This document shows, piece by piece, positions 1 through 4,961 of a stretch of 6,346 bases of DNA; the stretch's first letter is position 1, and every line of letters starts with the position of its first letter. The stretch lies in contig JACOVT010000007.1 of NCBI GenBank assembly GCA_016177165.1, positions 1-6,346 on the forward strand, read 5' to 3'. The translations under genes were made by a program, and so were the position numbers. Below the pieces are notes generated by a model. That model saw only the letters and a list, made by a program, of their open reading frames with translations. It was not told where the DNA came from and searched no databases. The stretch is from Microcaldota archaeon. Lineage in GTDB: Archaea > B1Sed10-29 > JACOVT01.

Positions 1-25
1 CAAAAATCTTCACGATTTGTGTCAT
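1..25 (-). CDS. Possible 5' end of a gene cut by the window edge
   Basis: An ATG on the minus strand at 25-23 opens a frame that runs to the edge without a stop, reading M-T-Q-I-V-K-I-F. Only eight codons are visible, so no family can be named. The main support is context: an AT-rich box (minus CTTTTAAAC, 47-55) is centred about 26 bp upstream of the ATG, the same spacing seen before most other starts in this window, which suggests a leaderless start. A second ATG at 42-40 runs into a stop within seven codons and is a poorer candidate. The call rests on promoter spacing alone. Confidence 0.35.
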
Positions 26-46
26 GATGTTGTTTCACTCATTGCT

Positions 47-55
47 GTTTAAAAG
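47..55 (-). promoter_or_regulatory. Putative TATA box for the left-edge gene
   Basis: Minus-strand CTTTTAAAC lies about 26 bp upstream of the ATG at 25, right for an archaeal TATA box driving a leaderless transcript. It also lies just past the tRNA-Thr 3' end, so its short T-run could instead help end the tRNA transcript. Confidence 0.35.
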
Positions 56-60
56 AGATA

Positions 61-166
61 AGCCTCAGGGGAGATTCGAACTCCCGGCTTGCGGTTTACA
101 AAACCGCCGCTCTACCAGCTTCCCGCTTTTCCGACAATAACGGAAAAAGCTCTGAGCCACTGAGGC
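61..166 (-). tRNA. tRNA-Thr(TGT) with a D-loop intron
   Basis: On the minus strand the acceptor stem GCCTCAG/CTGAGGC pairs fully (166-160 with 68-62). T8, a D stem GCTC/GAGC, an anticodon stem GCGGT/ACCGC and a T arm with TTCGAAT follow. The seven-base anticodon loop TTTGTAA gives anticodon TGT (100-98), which reads ACA threonine codons. The discriminator base is T at 61, as expected for archaeal tRNA-Thr, and CCA is not encoded. The gene is 106 bp, but removing 119-151 leaves a standard 73-nt tRNA whose D loop reads AG-CTGGTA. All other stems are intact, so an intron is likelier than a decayed gene. A TATA-like box lies about 28 bp upstream. Confidence 0.9.
119..151 (-). other. Non-canonical tRNA intron, 33 nt, in the D loop
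   Basis: This insert separates exon 1 (166-152, ending GCTCAG) from exon 2 (118-61, starting CTGGTAGAGC). It folds into GCTTTT(T)CCG/CGGAAAAGC around a seven-base loop TTATTGT, with one bulged T. Beyond that stem, exon CTC can pair with intron GGG, leaving three-base bulges AGA on the 5' side and AAG on the 3' side. That resembles a relaxed bulge-helix-bulge recognised by the tRNA splicing endonuclease. The exact cut can slide by up to two bases because both junctions share AG. Confidence 0.75.
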
Positions 167-190
167 TTGGTAATGTTGTCGCTTTGCGGG

Positions 191-197
191 TTAAAAA
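191..197 (-). promoter_or_regulatory. Putative TATA box of tRNA-Thr
   Basis: Minus-strand TTTTTAA is centred about 28 bp upstream of the tRNA-Thr 5' end at 166. The other tRNA in the window has a similar box about 30 bp upstream of its 5' end, which supports the reading. Confidence 0.4.
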
Positions 198-215
198 GAG
201 GCATATCCGGGGTGA

Positions 216-278
216 TTTTTGGTTAAGCTTTTTCAACATAGGCACGACAACGATCGTGCCTTAGCAGTGAAAAAGGTT
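216..278. repeat. Hairpin repeat element, copy 1
   Basis: A compact element whose ends match copy 2 (1046-1158). The left end (216-237) shares TTTTTGGT, AAGCTTTTT and CAAC with copy 2. The right end (264-278), GCAGTGAAAAAGGTT, is identical. The two ends are inverted relative to each other: AAGCTTTTTCA (225-235) pairs with TGAAAAAGGTT (268-278) with one mismatch. The core holds a stem AGGCACGA/TCGTGCCT (240-247 with 254-261) around CAACGA. On the minus strand the element starts inside the reductase TAA stop and puts a T5 run directly behind it. It could be a 3'-end or terminator structure, or a miniature mobile repeat. Confidence 0.65.
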
Positions 279-1008
279 ACTGTATGTTGCCGAAGAGCTC
301 CTGCTTGGTCCTGTCGCGCGGGACGCCGGCCTCCTGCAACTGCTTTGTCATGGCGTTGCACATTTCTGTCGAGCCGCAGACGTAAAAGTGCGTGTTGTTT
401 AGGCCGCCGGTTGAATGGCTGACTATCTCTTCTGTGGTGAAGCGGCTTTTCTTCCAGCGCCAGTCAGAAGGCGGCTCTTCGCGAGTGATTGTGAACATTA
501 CCATCAGGTTCGGGTTCTTCTTCTCCAACTCTTGCAGCTCGTGGTAGTAGATGGTGTCCTTGAAAGTCTTGTTAGAATAGAGTAACGTCAGCTTGTTGGG
601 GAGCTTATAGTGCGTTGCGTGCCTGATGTAGCTCATGAAAGGTGCGATCCCAACTCCGCCGGCTATCATTGTGATGAATTGTTCTTTTGAGAAGTCTGGG
701 CAGAACACCCCGAAGGGCCCGCTGACTCCTACCCGCGCATCATGGACTACTTCGCGGTTGACTCGTTGAGTGAAGTTGCCATGTATCTTTATTGTGAGCT
801 CGAGCTCGCTCTCATGGGGCGCGCTCGAGATCGAGTACGCCCTGCGTTCATCCGGCTTGCCAGCTTCTAGTGGGGGCAGGTGCAGCATGACGAACTGGCC
901 GGGCTTGTAGCCAACCATGGCCGCGCCATTTTCCGGGACGAGCCTGTACGCCCGCACGTCATGGGTGGCGTTCCACGCCTTCGCCACGCGGTATGTTTCG
1001 GTTTTCAT
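277..1008 (-). CDS. FNR-type FAD/NAD(P)H oxidoreductase
   Basis: A 243-residue flavin reductase of the ferredoxin-NADP reductase fold, expected to pass electrons from NAD(P)H through FAD to a partner protein in the cytoplasm. The FAD-binding barrel spans about residues 1-105, with the flavin motif R56-A-Y-S59 and a GPFG turn (97-100). The pyridine-nucleotide domain follows, with GGVGIAP (117-123) in the glycine-rich loop, FYVCGS (208-213) and a C-terminal ELFG. No iron-sulfur domain is fused, so a separate acceptor is needed; the specific partner is unknown. The start chosen is the ATG at 1008. A TTG further up (1131) would add 41 arginine-rich residues translated from the repeat element and is not credible. 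A TATA-like box is centred about 25 bp upstream and a weak AGGA lies eight bases before the ATG. The gene sits alone between two copies of the hairpin repeat. Confidence 0.9.
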   Translation of the reverse strand: MKTETYRVAKAWNATHDVRAYRLVPENGAAMVGYKPGQFVMLHLPPLEAGKPDERRAYSISSAPHESELELTIKIHGNFTQRVNREVVHDARVGVSGPFGVFCPDFSKEQFITMIAGGVGIAPFMSYIRHATHYKLPNKLTLLYSNKTFKDTIYYHELQELEKKNPNLMVMFTITREEPPSDWRWKKSRFTTEEIVSHSTGGLNNTHFYVCGSTEMCNAMTKQLQEAGVPRDRTKQELFGNIQ

Positions 1009-1029
1009 TGTTTGGTTCCTTACTTTTGA

Positions 1030-1037
1030 TTTTAAAG
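1030..1037 (-). promoter_or_regulatory. TATA box of the flavin reductase
   Basis: Minus-strand CTTTAAAA is centred about 25 bp upstream of the ATG at 1008, so transcription would begin at or next to the start codon. An AGGA at 1017-1020 would then lie upstream of the mRNA and play no ribosome-binding role. Confidence 0.55.
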
Positions 1038-1045
1038 ATGTTTCG

Positions 1046-1158
1046 TTTTTGGTAAAGCTTTTTTCAACTTGCGAGCGTCTGCGACGAAGCCGAGCTTCGT
1101 CGAGACTTCGGCGAACTATTGTTCGCTGCAAGCAGCGAGCTACGCAGTGAAAAAGGTT
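1046..1158. repeat. Hairpin repeat element, copy 2
   Basis: The longer copy of the element at 216-278, in the same orientation. Left end 1046-1068 differs from copy 1 by one substitution and one extra T; right end 1144-1158 is identical over 15 bases. The core is unrelated to copy 1 but equally structured: CGACGAAGC/GCTTCGTCG (1082-1090 with 1094-1102), GCGAAC/GTTCGC (1111-1116 with 1121-1126), a competing CGCTG/CAGCG (1124-1128 with 1133-1137), and CTGCG/CGCAG (1079-1083 with 1143-1147). On the minus strand it begins two bases after the CAT tRNA and places a T5 run there, just as copy 1 does behind the reductase. Confidence 0.65.
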
Positions 1159-1160
1159 TA

Positions 1161-1265
1161 TGGCGAGGACGGGCTTTGAACCCGCGAACCTCTAGATCTT
1201 TCCGCCCAAGGGACCCTCTTAGGCATATGAGTCTAGCGCTCTAAACCAGGCTGAGCTACCTCGCC
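1161..1265 (-). tRNA. tRNA with anticodon CAT (Met or Ile2), intron-containing
   Basis: On the minus strand the acceptor stem GGCGAGG/CCTCGCC (1265-1259 with 1168-1162) pairs fully and the discriminator is A at 1161; CCA is not encoded. The D stem is GCTC/GAGC with loop AGCCTGGTTTA, the anticodon stem CTAGA/TCTAG, and the T loop TTCAAAG. Without the intron the anticodon loop is CTCATAA, with CAT at 1229-1227. CAT serves elongator Met, initiator Met and, when C34 is modified, Ile2. The stem lacks the three G-C pairs typical of initiators. The D-loop style resembles archaeal Ile2 tRNAs, but I cannot settle Met against Ile2 by eye. The 5' end directly follows the phosphoribosyltransferase stop codon. 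Confidence 0.9.
1198..1225 (-). other. tRNA intron at canonical position 37/38, 28 nt
   Basis: Exon 1 ends CTCATA (37) and exon 2 begins with A38 then TCTAG. The intron forms a seven-pair stem GCCTAAG/CTTGGGC around a seven-base loop. A three-base bulge TAT places the 5' cut after its second base, as in standard bulge-helix-bulge motifs. The central helix, CTCA against GGAA, has only two good pairs, so the motif is relaxed. Confidence 0.8.
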
Positions 1266-1757
1266 TTACGGTTGTGTTGTTTGTTCTGTTTCTTTAAACC
1301 ATTCTAGTGATTCGCGCTTCTCCCATGGGAATACTACCCACTGGTTGGTCTTCTCTGCGTAATAGTCCGGCGCGGGTGATGGGGGTTTGTAGAACAGGGT
1401 GGCTGTGCGTACCTCTTTTGGCGAAGCTTCCTGGACTGCTTCGAATGCGGTTTTCATCGAGTGGCCCTTGTCGATAAGGTCGTCGACCAGCAGGACGCGC
1501 CTGCCTTCAAGGTAGTCCGAGTCAAGCCGCTGCAGGAGTTCTGGCGTCCTTTTTGTCTTGCCAAAGCCTTCGTAATACTTGACGTTGACTGCGTAAACGT
1601 CATGCACGTTCAGCTCGTCGGATATCAGTACGGCTGGGATGAAGCCACCGCGGCTGATTCCCACTATAGCGTCGGGATTAAATTCTAACGACTTTTTTGC
1701 CACGACATAACTCATTCTTTCAACGTCTGCCCAGCCAAGTTTAAGCGCGTCAAGCAT
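1266..1757 (-). CDS. Purine phosphoribosyltransferase, archaeal Gpt/HGPRT type
   Basis: A 163-residue type I phosphoribosyltransferase that would join a purine base (hypoxanthine, guanine or xanthine) to PRPP to give the nucleotide and pyrophosphate. The PPi loop SRGG is at 35-38 and the PRPP-binding motif VLLVDDLIDKGHS at 88-100, with acidic pair D92-D93. The tail PDYYAEKTNQWVVFPWE (130-146) resembles the C-terminus of archaeal xanthine/hypoxanthine-guanine enzymes of the COG2236 kind. Exact base preference cannot be read from sequence. The ATG at 1757 overlaps the PRPP synthetase stop by eight bases, so the two are one transcription unit making and using PRPP. A GGAATGG nine bases upstream is a weak ribosome-binding candidate. 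The last codons contain the TATA box of the tRNA that begins right after the stop. Confidence 0.88.
   Translation of the reverse strand: MLDALKLGWADVERMSYVVAKKSLEFNPDAIVGISRGGFIPAVLISDELNVHDVYAVNVKYYEGFGKTKRTPELLQRLDSDYLEGRRVLLVDDLIDKGHSMKTAFEAVQEASPKEVRTATLFYKPPSPAPDYYAEKTNQWVVFPWEKRESLEWFKETEQTTQP
1292..1299 (-). promoter_or_regulatory. TATA box of the CAT tRNA, inside the upstream CDS
   Basis: Minus-strand GTTTAAAG is centred about 30 bp upstream of the tRNA 5' end at 1265. It lies in the phosphoribosyltransferase codons for the W-F-K stretch near the C-terminus. This would let the tRNA be transcribed independently although no intergenic space exists. Confidence 0.5.
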
Positions 1758-2646
1758 GGGACAACCATTCCGCGAGTGGTTTTGTCAGGTCTATCTTTGA
1801 GAGGCGGTTTTCTATTGTGTTGGTGGTGATTATTTCAGCGCCAGCTTCCTCGATGCGTTGCGCCGCGTTGCTAGCTCCTATAAAGTGGGTGCACGCGGCA
1901 GCTATGTCGCTCACGCCGCTTTTCTTGAGCGCCGCTATTGCCTTTAGCACTGTAGAGCCGGCGTTTATCATGTCGTCAACTATTACGGCGTGTCCTTCCC
2001 TCACTTTTCCGGCTTCCATTGATATCTCACCGGTCTCGCGGTCCCTCTCCTTTACGAATACCGTAAGCTTTCCTTGGGTTTCTTTTGCGACTTGGTCGGC
2101 CCATAAGCCTGCCTTTTCGTCTGGCGCGACTATTGCCGAGCCTGTCCAGCCGGTCTTGTTGAGGAATGATGAAATGTGACCGAACGGCAGGTAGTTGCGA
2201 ACTTTAATGCGCCTGACCATTTTCAGTTCCTTTTCGTCCCTGCAGGCATGGCATGCTACCGTGTAGACCTTCCGGCAGCCGGCGTTCTTTACTGCTTCGA
2301 GCGCGTAGCGCAGCGACCATGCCTCGCCGGGCTGGAACACCTTGTCCTGCTTGCTGTAAGGCAGGTAGGGCAGCAGCGTGTGGACCTTGCGTGCGTTGTT
2401 GTCGTGAAGCATGCGTATTGTGAATATTGTTTCGACAAAAGTCTTGTTGGGGTGGAAGTGTGGAAAGCTCTCCAGCCTGCGTACGAACAGCACCTTTCCG
2501 TTTACGGGGTCGAGCAATCGCGGCCTTGCCTCGCCGTCTGGGAAGAGCGTGTAATCGATGCGCGCAAATGGGACGTTGAGTTGTGAGGCCAGCTTCCTGT
2601 TGAAAATGTCGTCTTCGCCCGCAACCGCGTCAAAGCGAGAACCCAT
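1750..2646 (-). CDS. prs: Ribose-phosphate pyrophosphokinase (PRPP synthetase)
   Basis: A 298-residue enzyme that transfers pyrophosphate from ATP to ribose 5-phosphate to give PRPP for purine, pyrimidine, histidine and salvage pathways. Two tandem phosphoribosyltransferase-like halves are visible. The first holds FPDGE (35-39), the flexible loop LPYLPYSKQDK (92-102) and PGEAWS (106-111). The second holds VAPDEKAG (173-180) and the PRPP/ribose-phosphate loop VIVDDMINAGST (221-232). Length is close to short archaeal enzymes such as the Methanocaldococcus one. It is divergent: the usual metal-binding motif (D-L-H or N-P-H) reads A-C-H at 131-133, keeping only the histidine. A TATA box about 24 bp before the ATG and no Shine-Dalgarno sequence point to a leaderless mRNA. 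It overlaps the downstream purine phosphoribosyltransferase, which uses its product. Confidence 0.92.
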   Translation of the reverse strand: MGSRFDAVAGEDDIFNRKLASQLNVPFARIDYTLFPDGEARPRLLDPVNGKVLFVRRLESFPHFHPNKTFVETIFTIRMLHDNNARKVHTLLPYLPYSKQDKVFQPGEAWSLRYALEAVKNAGCRKVYTVACHACRDEKELKMVRRIKVRNYLPFGHISSFLNKTGWTGSAIVAPDEKAGLWADQVAKETQGKLTVFVKERDRETGEISMEAGKVREGHAVIVDDMINAGSTVLKAIAALKKSGVSDIAAACTHFIGASNAAQRIEEAGAEIITTNTIENRLSKIDLTKPLAEWLSHA

Positions 2647-2666
2647 GATTCATTTTATTCAACACG

Positions 2667-2674
2667 TATATTAA
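2667..2674 (-). promoter_or_regulatory. TATA box of the prs operon
   Basis: Minus-strand TTAATATA, in the short gap behind the membrane protein gene, is centred about 24 bp upstream of the prs ATG at 2646. It is the best match to an archaeal TATA box in the window and implies a leaderless prs-phosphoribosyltransferase transcript. Confidence 0.65.
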
Positions 2675-2691
2675 CGCTTTGATGGTTGGTT

Positions 2692-3315
2692 TTACTTGTC
2701 GTATGTGTATTTCTTTGGGTTGCGGCTGGACTTGTAGTTCAGGACCAGCCACCACAGGGCGAAAAGGATCAGCCAAGTGACGAAGTAACCTGCGAAAGCA
2801 TGCATGGAAGTCCAGCCATTGCTGTATTCCATCATCTGATTCTGCAATAGTATGAATTCCCCGAGCGCGCCGAAGAACCCGAAGTTGAGCGAGTCGAACA
2901 GCATGTAGAGCCAGTTTCTCTTTTCGGGGACGTGCATGGCCCAGGCCGCCGCTCCGAAGAATATGAGTATCATTACCTCGACCGGGACGGCCATGACGTG
3001 AAGCGCGCTCTGCTTTACCGTCCAGAAGCCCAGAATTGCTCCGGCGTTCTCTACCGCAAAATCGAATACGACCAGAAAGGCGCCCAAGAGGAGCGCTTTC
3101 AGCACGTAAACGAGCCGCGTTCGGTGCTTGCCCACTTCGTACGAAAACCAGGAGAATGTTCCCACCAAGAGGGCGGGCCAGATGAGCGTGCTTGCTACTA
3201 TCCCGAACTCCGGCCCGTACTGGGTGACGAGCCAGAATGCCACTGCAAAGAGCGTGAACAGTATTGGGACAGATACCAGTTTTTCAGCATCCTCTTTTGT
3301 CACTTGTAACACCAT
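2692..3315 (-). CDS. Polytopic membrane protein, unknown function
   Basis: A 207-residue integral membrane protein with about six hydrophobic segments: roughly 14-32, 36-59, 68-97, 105-127, 137-157 (weaker) and 169-193. The N-terminus is charged and short, and the C-terminus ends in a basic, tyrosine-rich tail. Segments three and four carry D85, E89, W98 and PVE (111-113). That spacing loosely recalls the acidic and P-[IV]-E motifs of lycopene-cyclase-type and related carotenoid domains, but the conserved second glutamate is absent, so this is only a hint. Its ATG lies inside the end of the Nudix gene (32-base overlap), so the two are probably co-transcribed and perhaps translationally coupled. 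No convincing ribosome-binding site precedes it; an AGGGG is about 14 bases away. I do not recognise the family with confidence. Confidence 0.85.
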   Translation of the reverse strand: MVLQVTKEDAEKLVSVPILFTLFAVAFWLVTQYGPEFGIVASTLIWPALLVGTFSWFSYEVGKHRTRLVYVLKALLLGAFLVVFDFAVENAGAILGFWTVKQSALHVMAVPVEVMILIFFGAAAWAMHVPEKRNWLYMLFDSLNFGFFGALGEFILLQNQMMEYSNGWTSMHAFAGYFVTWLILFALWWLVLNYKSSRNPKKYTYDK

Positions 3316-3724
3316 TGGCGAGCTCGTGCCCCTTTACGATTATCTCAGGGAACTGCTCGTTTATCAAGTCGTACCCCTCAATCTCGTTAACTGGAACCCA
3401 TTTAAAAGCCTGATGCTCTTCGCTCAGCCTCACGTCTCCGTCGGCCTCGACCACGAATGATATGCCCAGCCTCGACTGGCCGTGCCTGTCGACAAACTCG
3501 CGCTCGTGGAACTTTCGCGCCGAAACGACGCGCAATCCGGTCTCTTCGTGCAGTTCTCTGGCAACTGCAACTTCTGCATCTTCTCCCTTGTCCATCCCGC
3601 CGGATGGAAGGGTCCACGTAAAGTCCACGCGCGGGTGGTGGTAATGGTCCGAATACTGGAGAAGCAGGACGCGGCCTTGCTGGTCGAATATTACTGCTCG
3701 TACTGTCGTCTTGGAACGAGCCAT
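3284..3724 (-). CDS. Nudix hydrolase (MutT family)
   Basis: A 146-residue cytoplasmic Nudix protein that would hydrolyse a nucleoside diphosphate linked to another group. A complete Nudix box GX5EX7REUXEEXGU spans 42-64, with R56-E57 and E60-E61 supplying metal ligands and catalysis. Substrate cannot be told from the box; the length and simple domain fit MutT-like or ADP-ribose/NDP-sugar hydrolases. The N-terminal beta strand (TTVRAVIFDQQGRVLLLQ) is typical of the fold. The ATG at 3724 starts 21 bases after the stop of the M20 peptidase, without a Shine-Dalgarno sequence; a weak AT-rich stretch over that stop may act as a TATA box. Its last codons overlap the start of the membrane protein gene by 32 bases. 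Confidence 0.92.
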   Translation of the reverse strand: MARSKTTVRAVIFDQQGRVLLLQYSDHYHHPRVDFTWTLPSGGMDKGEDAEVAVARELHEETGLRVVSARKFHEREFVDRHGQSRLGISFVVEADGDVRLSEEHQAFKWVPVNEIEGYDLINEQFPEIIVKGHELANGVTSDKRGC

Positions 3725-3745
3725 GACGGTATTTGCGGCAATGGG

Positions 3746-3755
3746 TTACTTAAGA
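3746..3755 (-). promoter_or_regulatory. Weak TATA-like box before the Nudix gene
   Basis: Minus-strand TCTTAAGTAA, overlapping the peptidase stop codon, is centred about 26 bp upstream of the Nudix ATG. The spacing matches the other genes but the sequence is a poor TATA match; read-through from the peptidase gene is equally possible. Confidence 0.25.
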
Positions 3756-4909
3756 GTTTCCAGGCAGACCCTCGTTACGATCTTCCCGAAGACGACGAGC
3801 TCCGGGATGTCGATGTACTCGTCGGACTTGTGCAGCACCTCTTCCTTGCCCGGGCCGAACGTGATGCTCACCGCGCCGTGGCGCACGAAGTCTTTCGAAA
3901 TGGTCCCGCCACCCACTCCTTGCAGCCTGACATTGTGCCCGAGCGTCTTCCTTGCAATTGAGCGGACTTTTTGCACGAACGGATGTTTCGGTTCTATGAA
4001 AAAGGCAGGCTCGTGGTTGATCGTCTCGACCGCGAAGCTGGCGCCCTGCTGCTTTGTAACCACTTCTTCGAGTACATTTCCGGCCGCGTCGAGGAAAGTC
4101 TTGTCGGTGTATGGCGGCACGTAGCGTACGTCGATCTCCAGCTCGCACCTGCCCGCCACAATATTTGTAGCAGCGCCGCCCTTGATGATGCCGTAGTTTA
4201 TCGTGGTTTTCTTGAGCGTCTCGTGCCTTGCCGGAAACTTTAGCTTGCGGAACTTGGCCAAGAACTCGTTCATCAGCAGTATCGCGTTTACTCCCTTGTC
4301 CGGGGTGGAGCCGTGCGCCTGCACGCCATTAATCACCACGCGGAACCAAAGGACTCCTTTCTCTGCGATCACTATCATGCCCATGCTATCGCTGCATTCC
4401 GGTACTAGGCAGTAGTCAGGGTGCACTCCCTTCGAGTCGGTCAGCCACTTGCTTCCGGCGTGGGAGCCGCGCTCCTCGTCCGCCACGCCACCGATAACCA
4501 CGGTGCCGTTCAGCTCGCTCTCATGCTTTTTCAGGTACTCTGCGGCAAGAATGAGCGGCGCCAGCTGCCCCTTGTCATCCATCGAGCCGCGCCCGTACAC
4601 GCGCCCGTTTTCCTCCGTGCCTCCAAGGGGTTCTCGCGTCCAGCCGTCCCCGAAAGGAACGGTGTCGAAGTGCGCAGCGATGAGCAGCTCTGGTTTTCCC
4701 TTGCCGATGCGGCCCAACAGGTTGGTGCGGCCTTTTTCCTTCTCTAACCGCTCGTAAGGAATATTCAGCCTGCGGAACTCCCTTTCAAGTATCTCTGCCG
4801 CGCGCCACTCGTTGCCGGGCGGGTTGACCGTGTCTACCCGGACGAGCTCTTGGCAGAGCTGCACGATGCGGTTCCGGTTGCCATCAAAGAACGAGCCTAT
4901 GTCGTCCAC
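3746..4909 (-). CDS. M20 family metallopeptidase (ArgE/DapE/CPG2 group)
   Basis: A 387-residue di-zinc hydrolase that cleaves an amide bond in a peptide or N-acyl amino acid. Metal and catalytic positions are all present: H80 and D82 in AAHFDTVP, bridging D111 in GRGSMDDKG, catalytic E145 and ligand E146 in DEERGS, an acidic ligand near PECSD (170-174), and H360 in LHKSDEYIDI. The lid/dimerisation domain (about 180-290) carries H199 in QAHGSTPDKG, also conserved in the family. Members include acetylornithine deacetylase, succinyl-diaminopimelate desuccinylase and carboxypeptidases; no arg, lys or dap genes are nearby, so the substrate stays open. The start is GTG at 4909; no in-frame ATG is close, and a TATA box about 25 bp upstream supports it as a leaderless GTG start. 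Confidence 0.93.
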   Translation of the reverse strand: MDDIGSFFDGNRNRIVQLCQELVRVDTVNPPGNEWRAAEILEREFRRLNIPYERLEKEKGRTNLLGRIGKGKPELLIAAHFDTVPFGDGWTREPLGGTEENGRVYGRGSMDDKGQLAPLILAAEYLKKHESELNGTVVIGGVADEERGSHAGSKWLTDSKGVHPDYCLVPECSDSMGMIVIAEKGVLWFRVVINGVQAHGSTPDKGVNAILLMNEFLAKFRKLKFPARHETLKKTTINYGIIKGGAATNIVAGRCELEIDVRYVPPYTDKTFLDAAGNVLEEVVTKQQGASFAVETINHEPAFFIEPKHPFVQKVRSIARKTLGHNVRLQGVGGGTISKDFVRHGAVSITFGPGKEEVLHKSDEYIDIPELVVFGKIVTRVCLETLK

Positions 4910-4930
4910 GTGAATGTTGAGGCGCTCCCA

Positions 4931-4938
4931 CTTTTAAA
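4931..4938 (-). promoter_or_regulatory. TATA box of the M20 peptidase
   Basis: Minus-strand TTTAAAAG is centred about 25 bp upstream of the GTG start at 4909, in the short gap behind the ferredoxin gene. The spacing fixes GTG as the likely start and implies a leaderless mRNA. Confidence 0.55.
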
Positions 4939-4961
4939 GAGGTAGAGTCAACAAAGCGACG

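Noticed and set aside
61..166. tRNA-Thr as a pseudogene broken by an insertion
   Set aside because: All stems, the anticodon loop, U8 and the T loop are intact, a promoter-like box is present, and the insert has splice-motif-like pairing with the exons.
216..278. Repeat copy 1 as a classical intrinsic terminator
   Set aside because: On the minus strand the U-rich stretch comes before the hairpin, inside the stem arm, and the far side is A-rich, so the bacterial hairpin-then-U layout does not apply. An archaeal T-run terminator remains possible.
1009..1131. N-terminal extension of the flavin reductase from a TTG at 1131
   Set aside because: The 41 extra residues are arginine- and lysine-rich and translated from the hairpin repeat. 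The ATG at 1008 matches the fold's normal beginning and has a TATA box about 25 bp upstream.
917..1150. Plus-strand open frame over the reductase start and repeat copy 2
   Set aside because: It is antisense to a well-supported gene and its second half is low-complexity, arginine-rich repeat sequence with no recognisable domain.
216..1158. CRISPR array or phage attachment sites formed by the repeated ends
   Set aside because: Only two copies exist with a full gene between them, and the repeats do not match either tRNA's 3' sequence as an att duplication would.
3750..4148. Arginine-rich minus-strand frame inside the M20 peptidase
   Set aside because: It is an out-of-frame reading of the peptidase; the main frame carries every catalytic residue.
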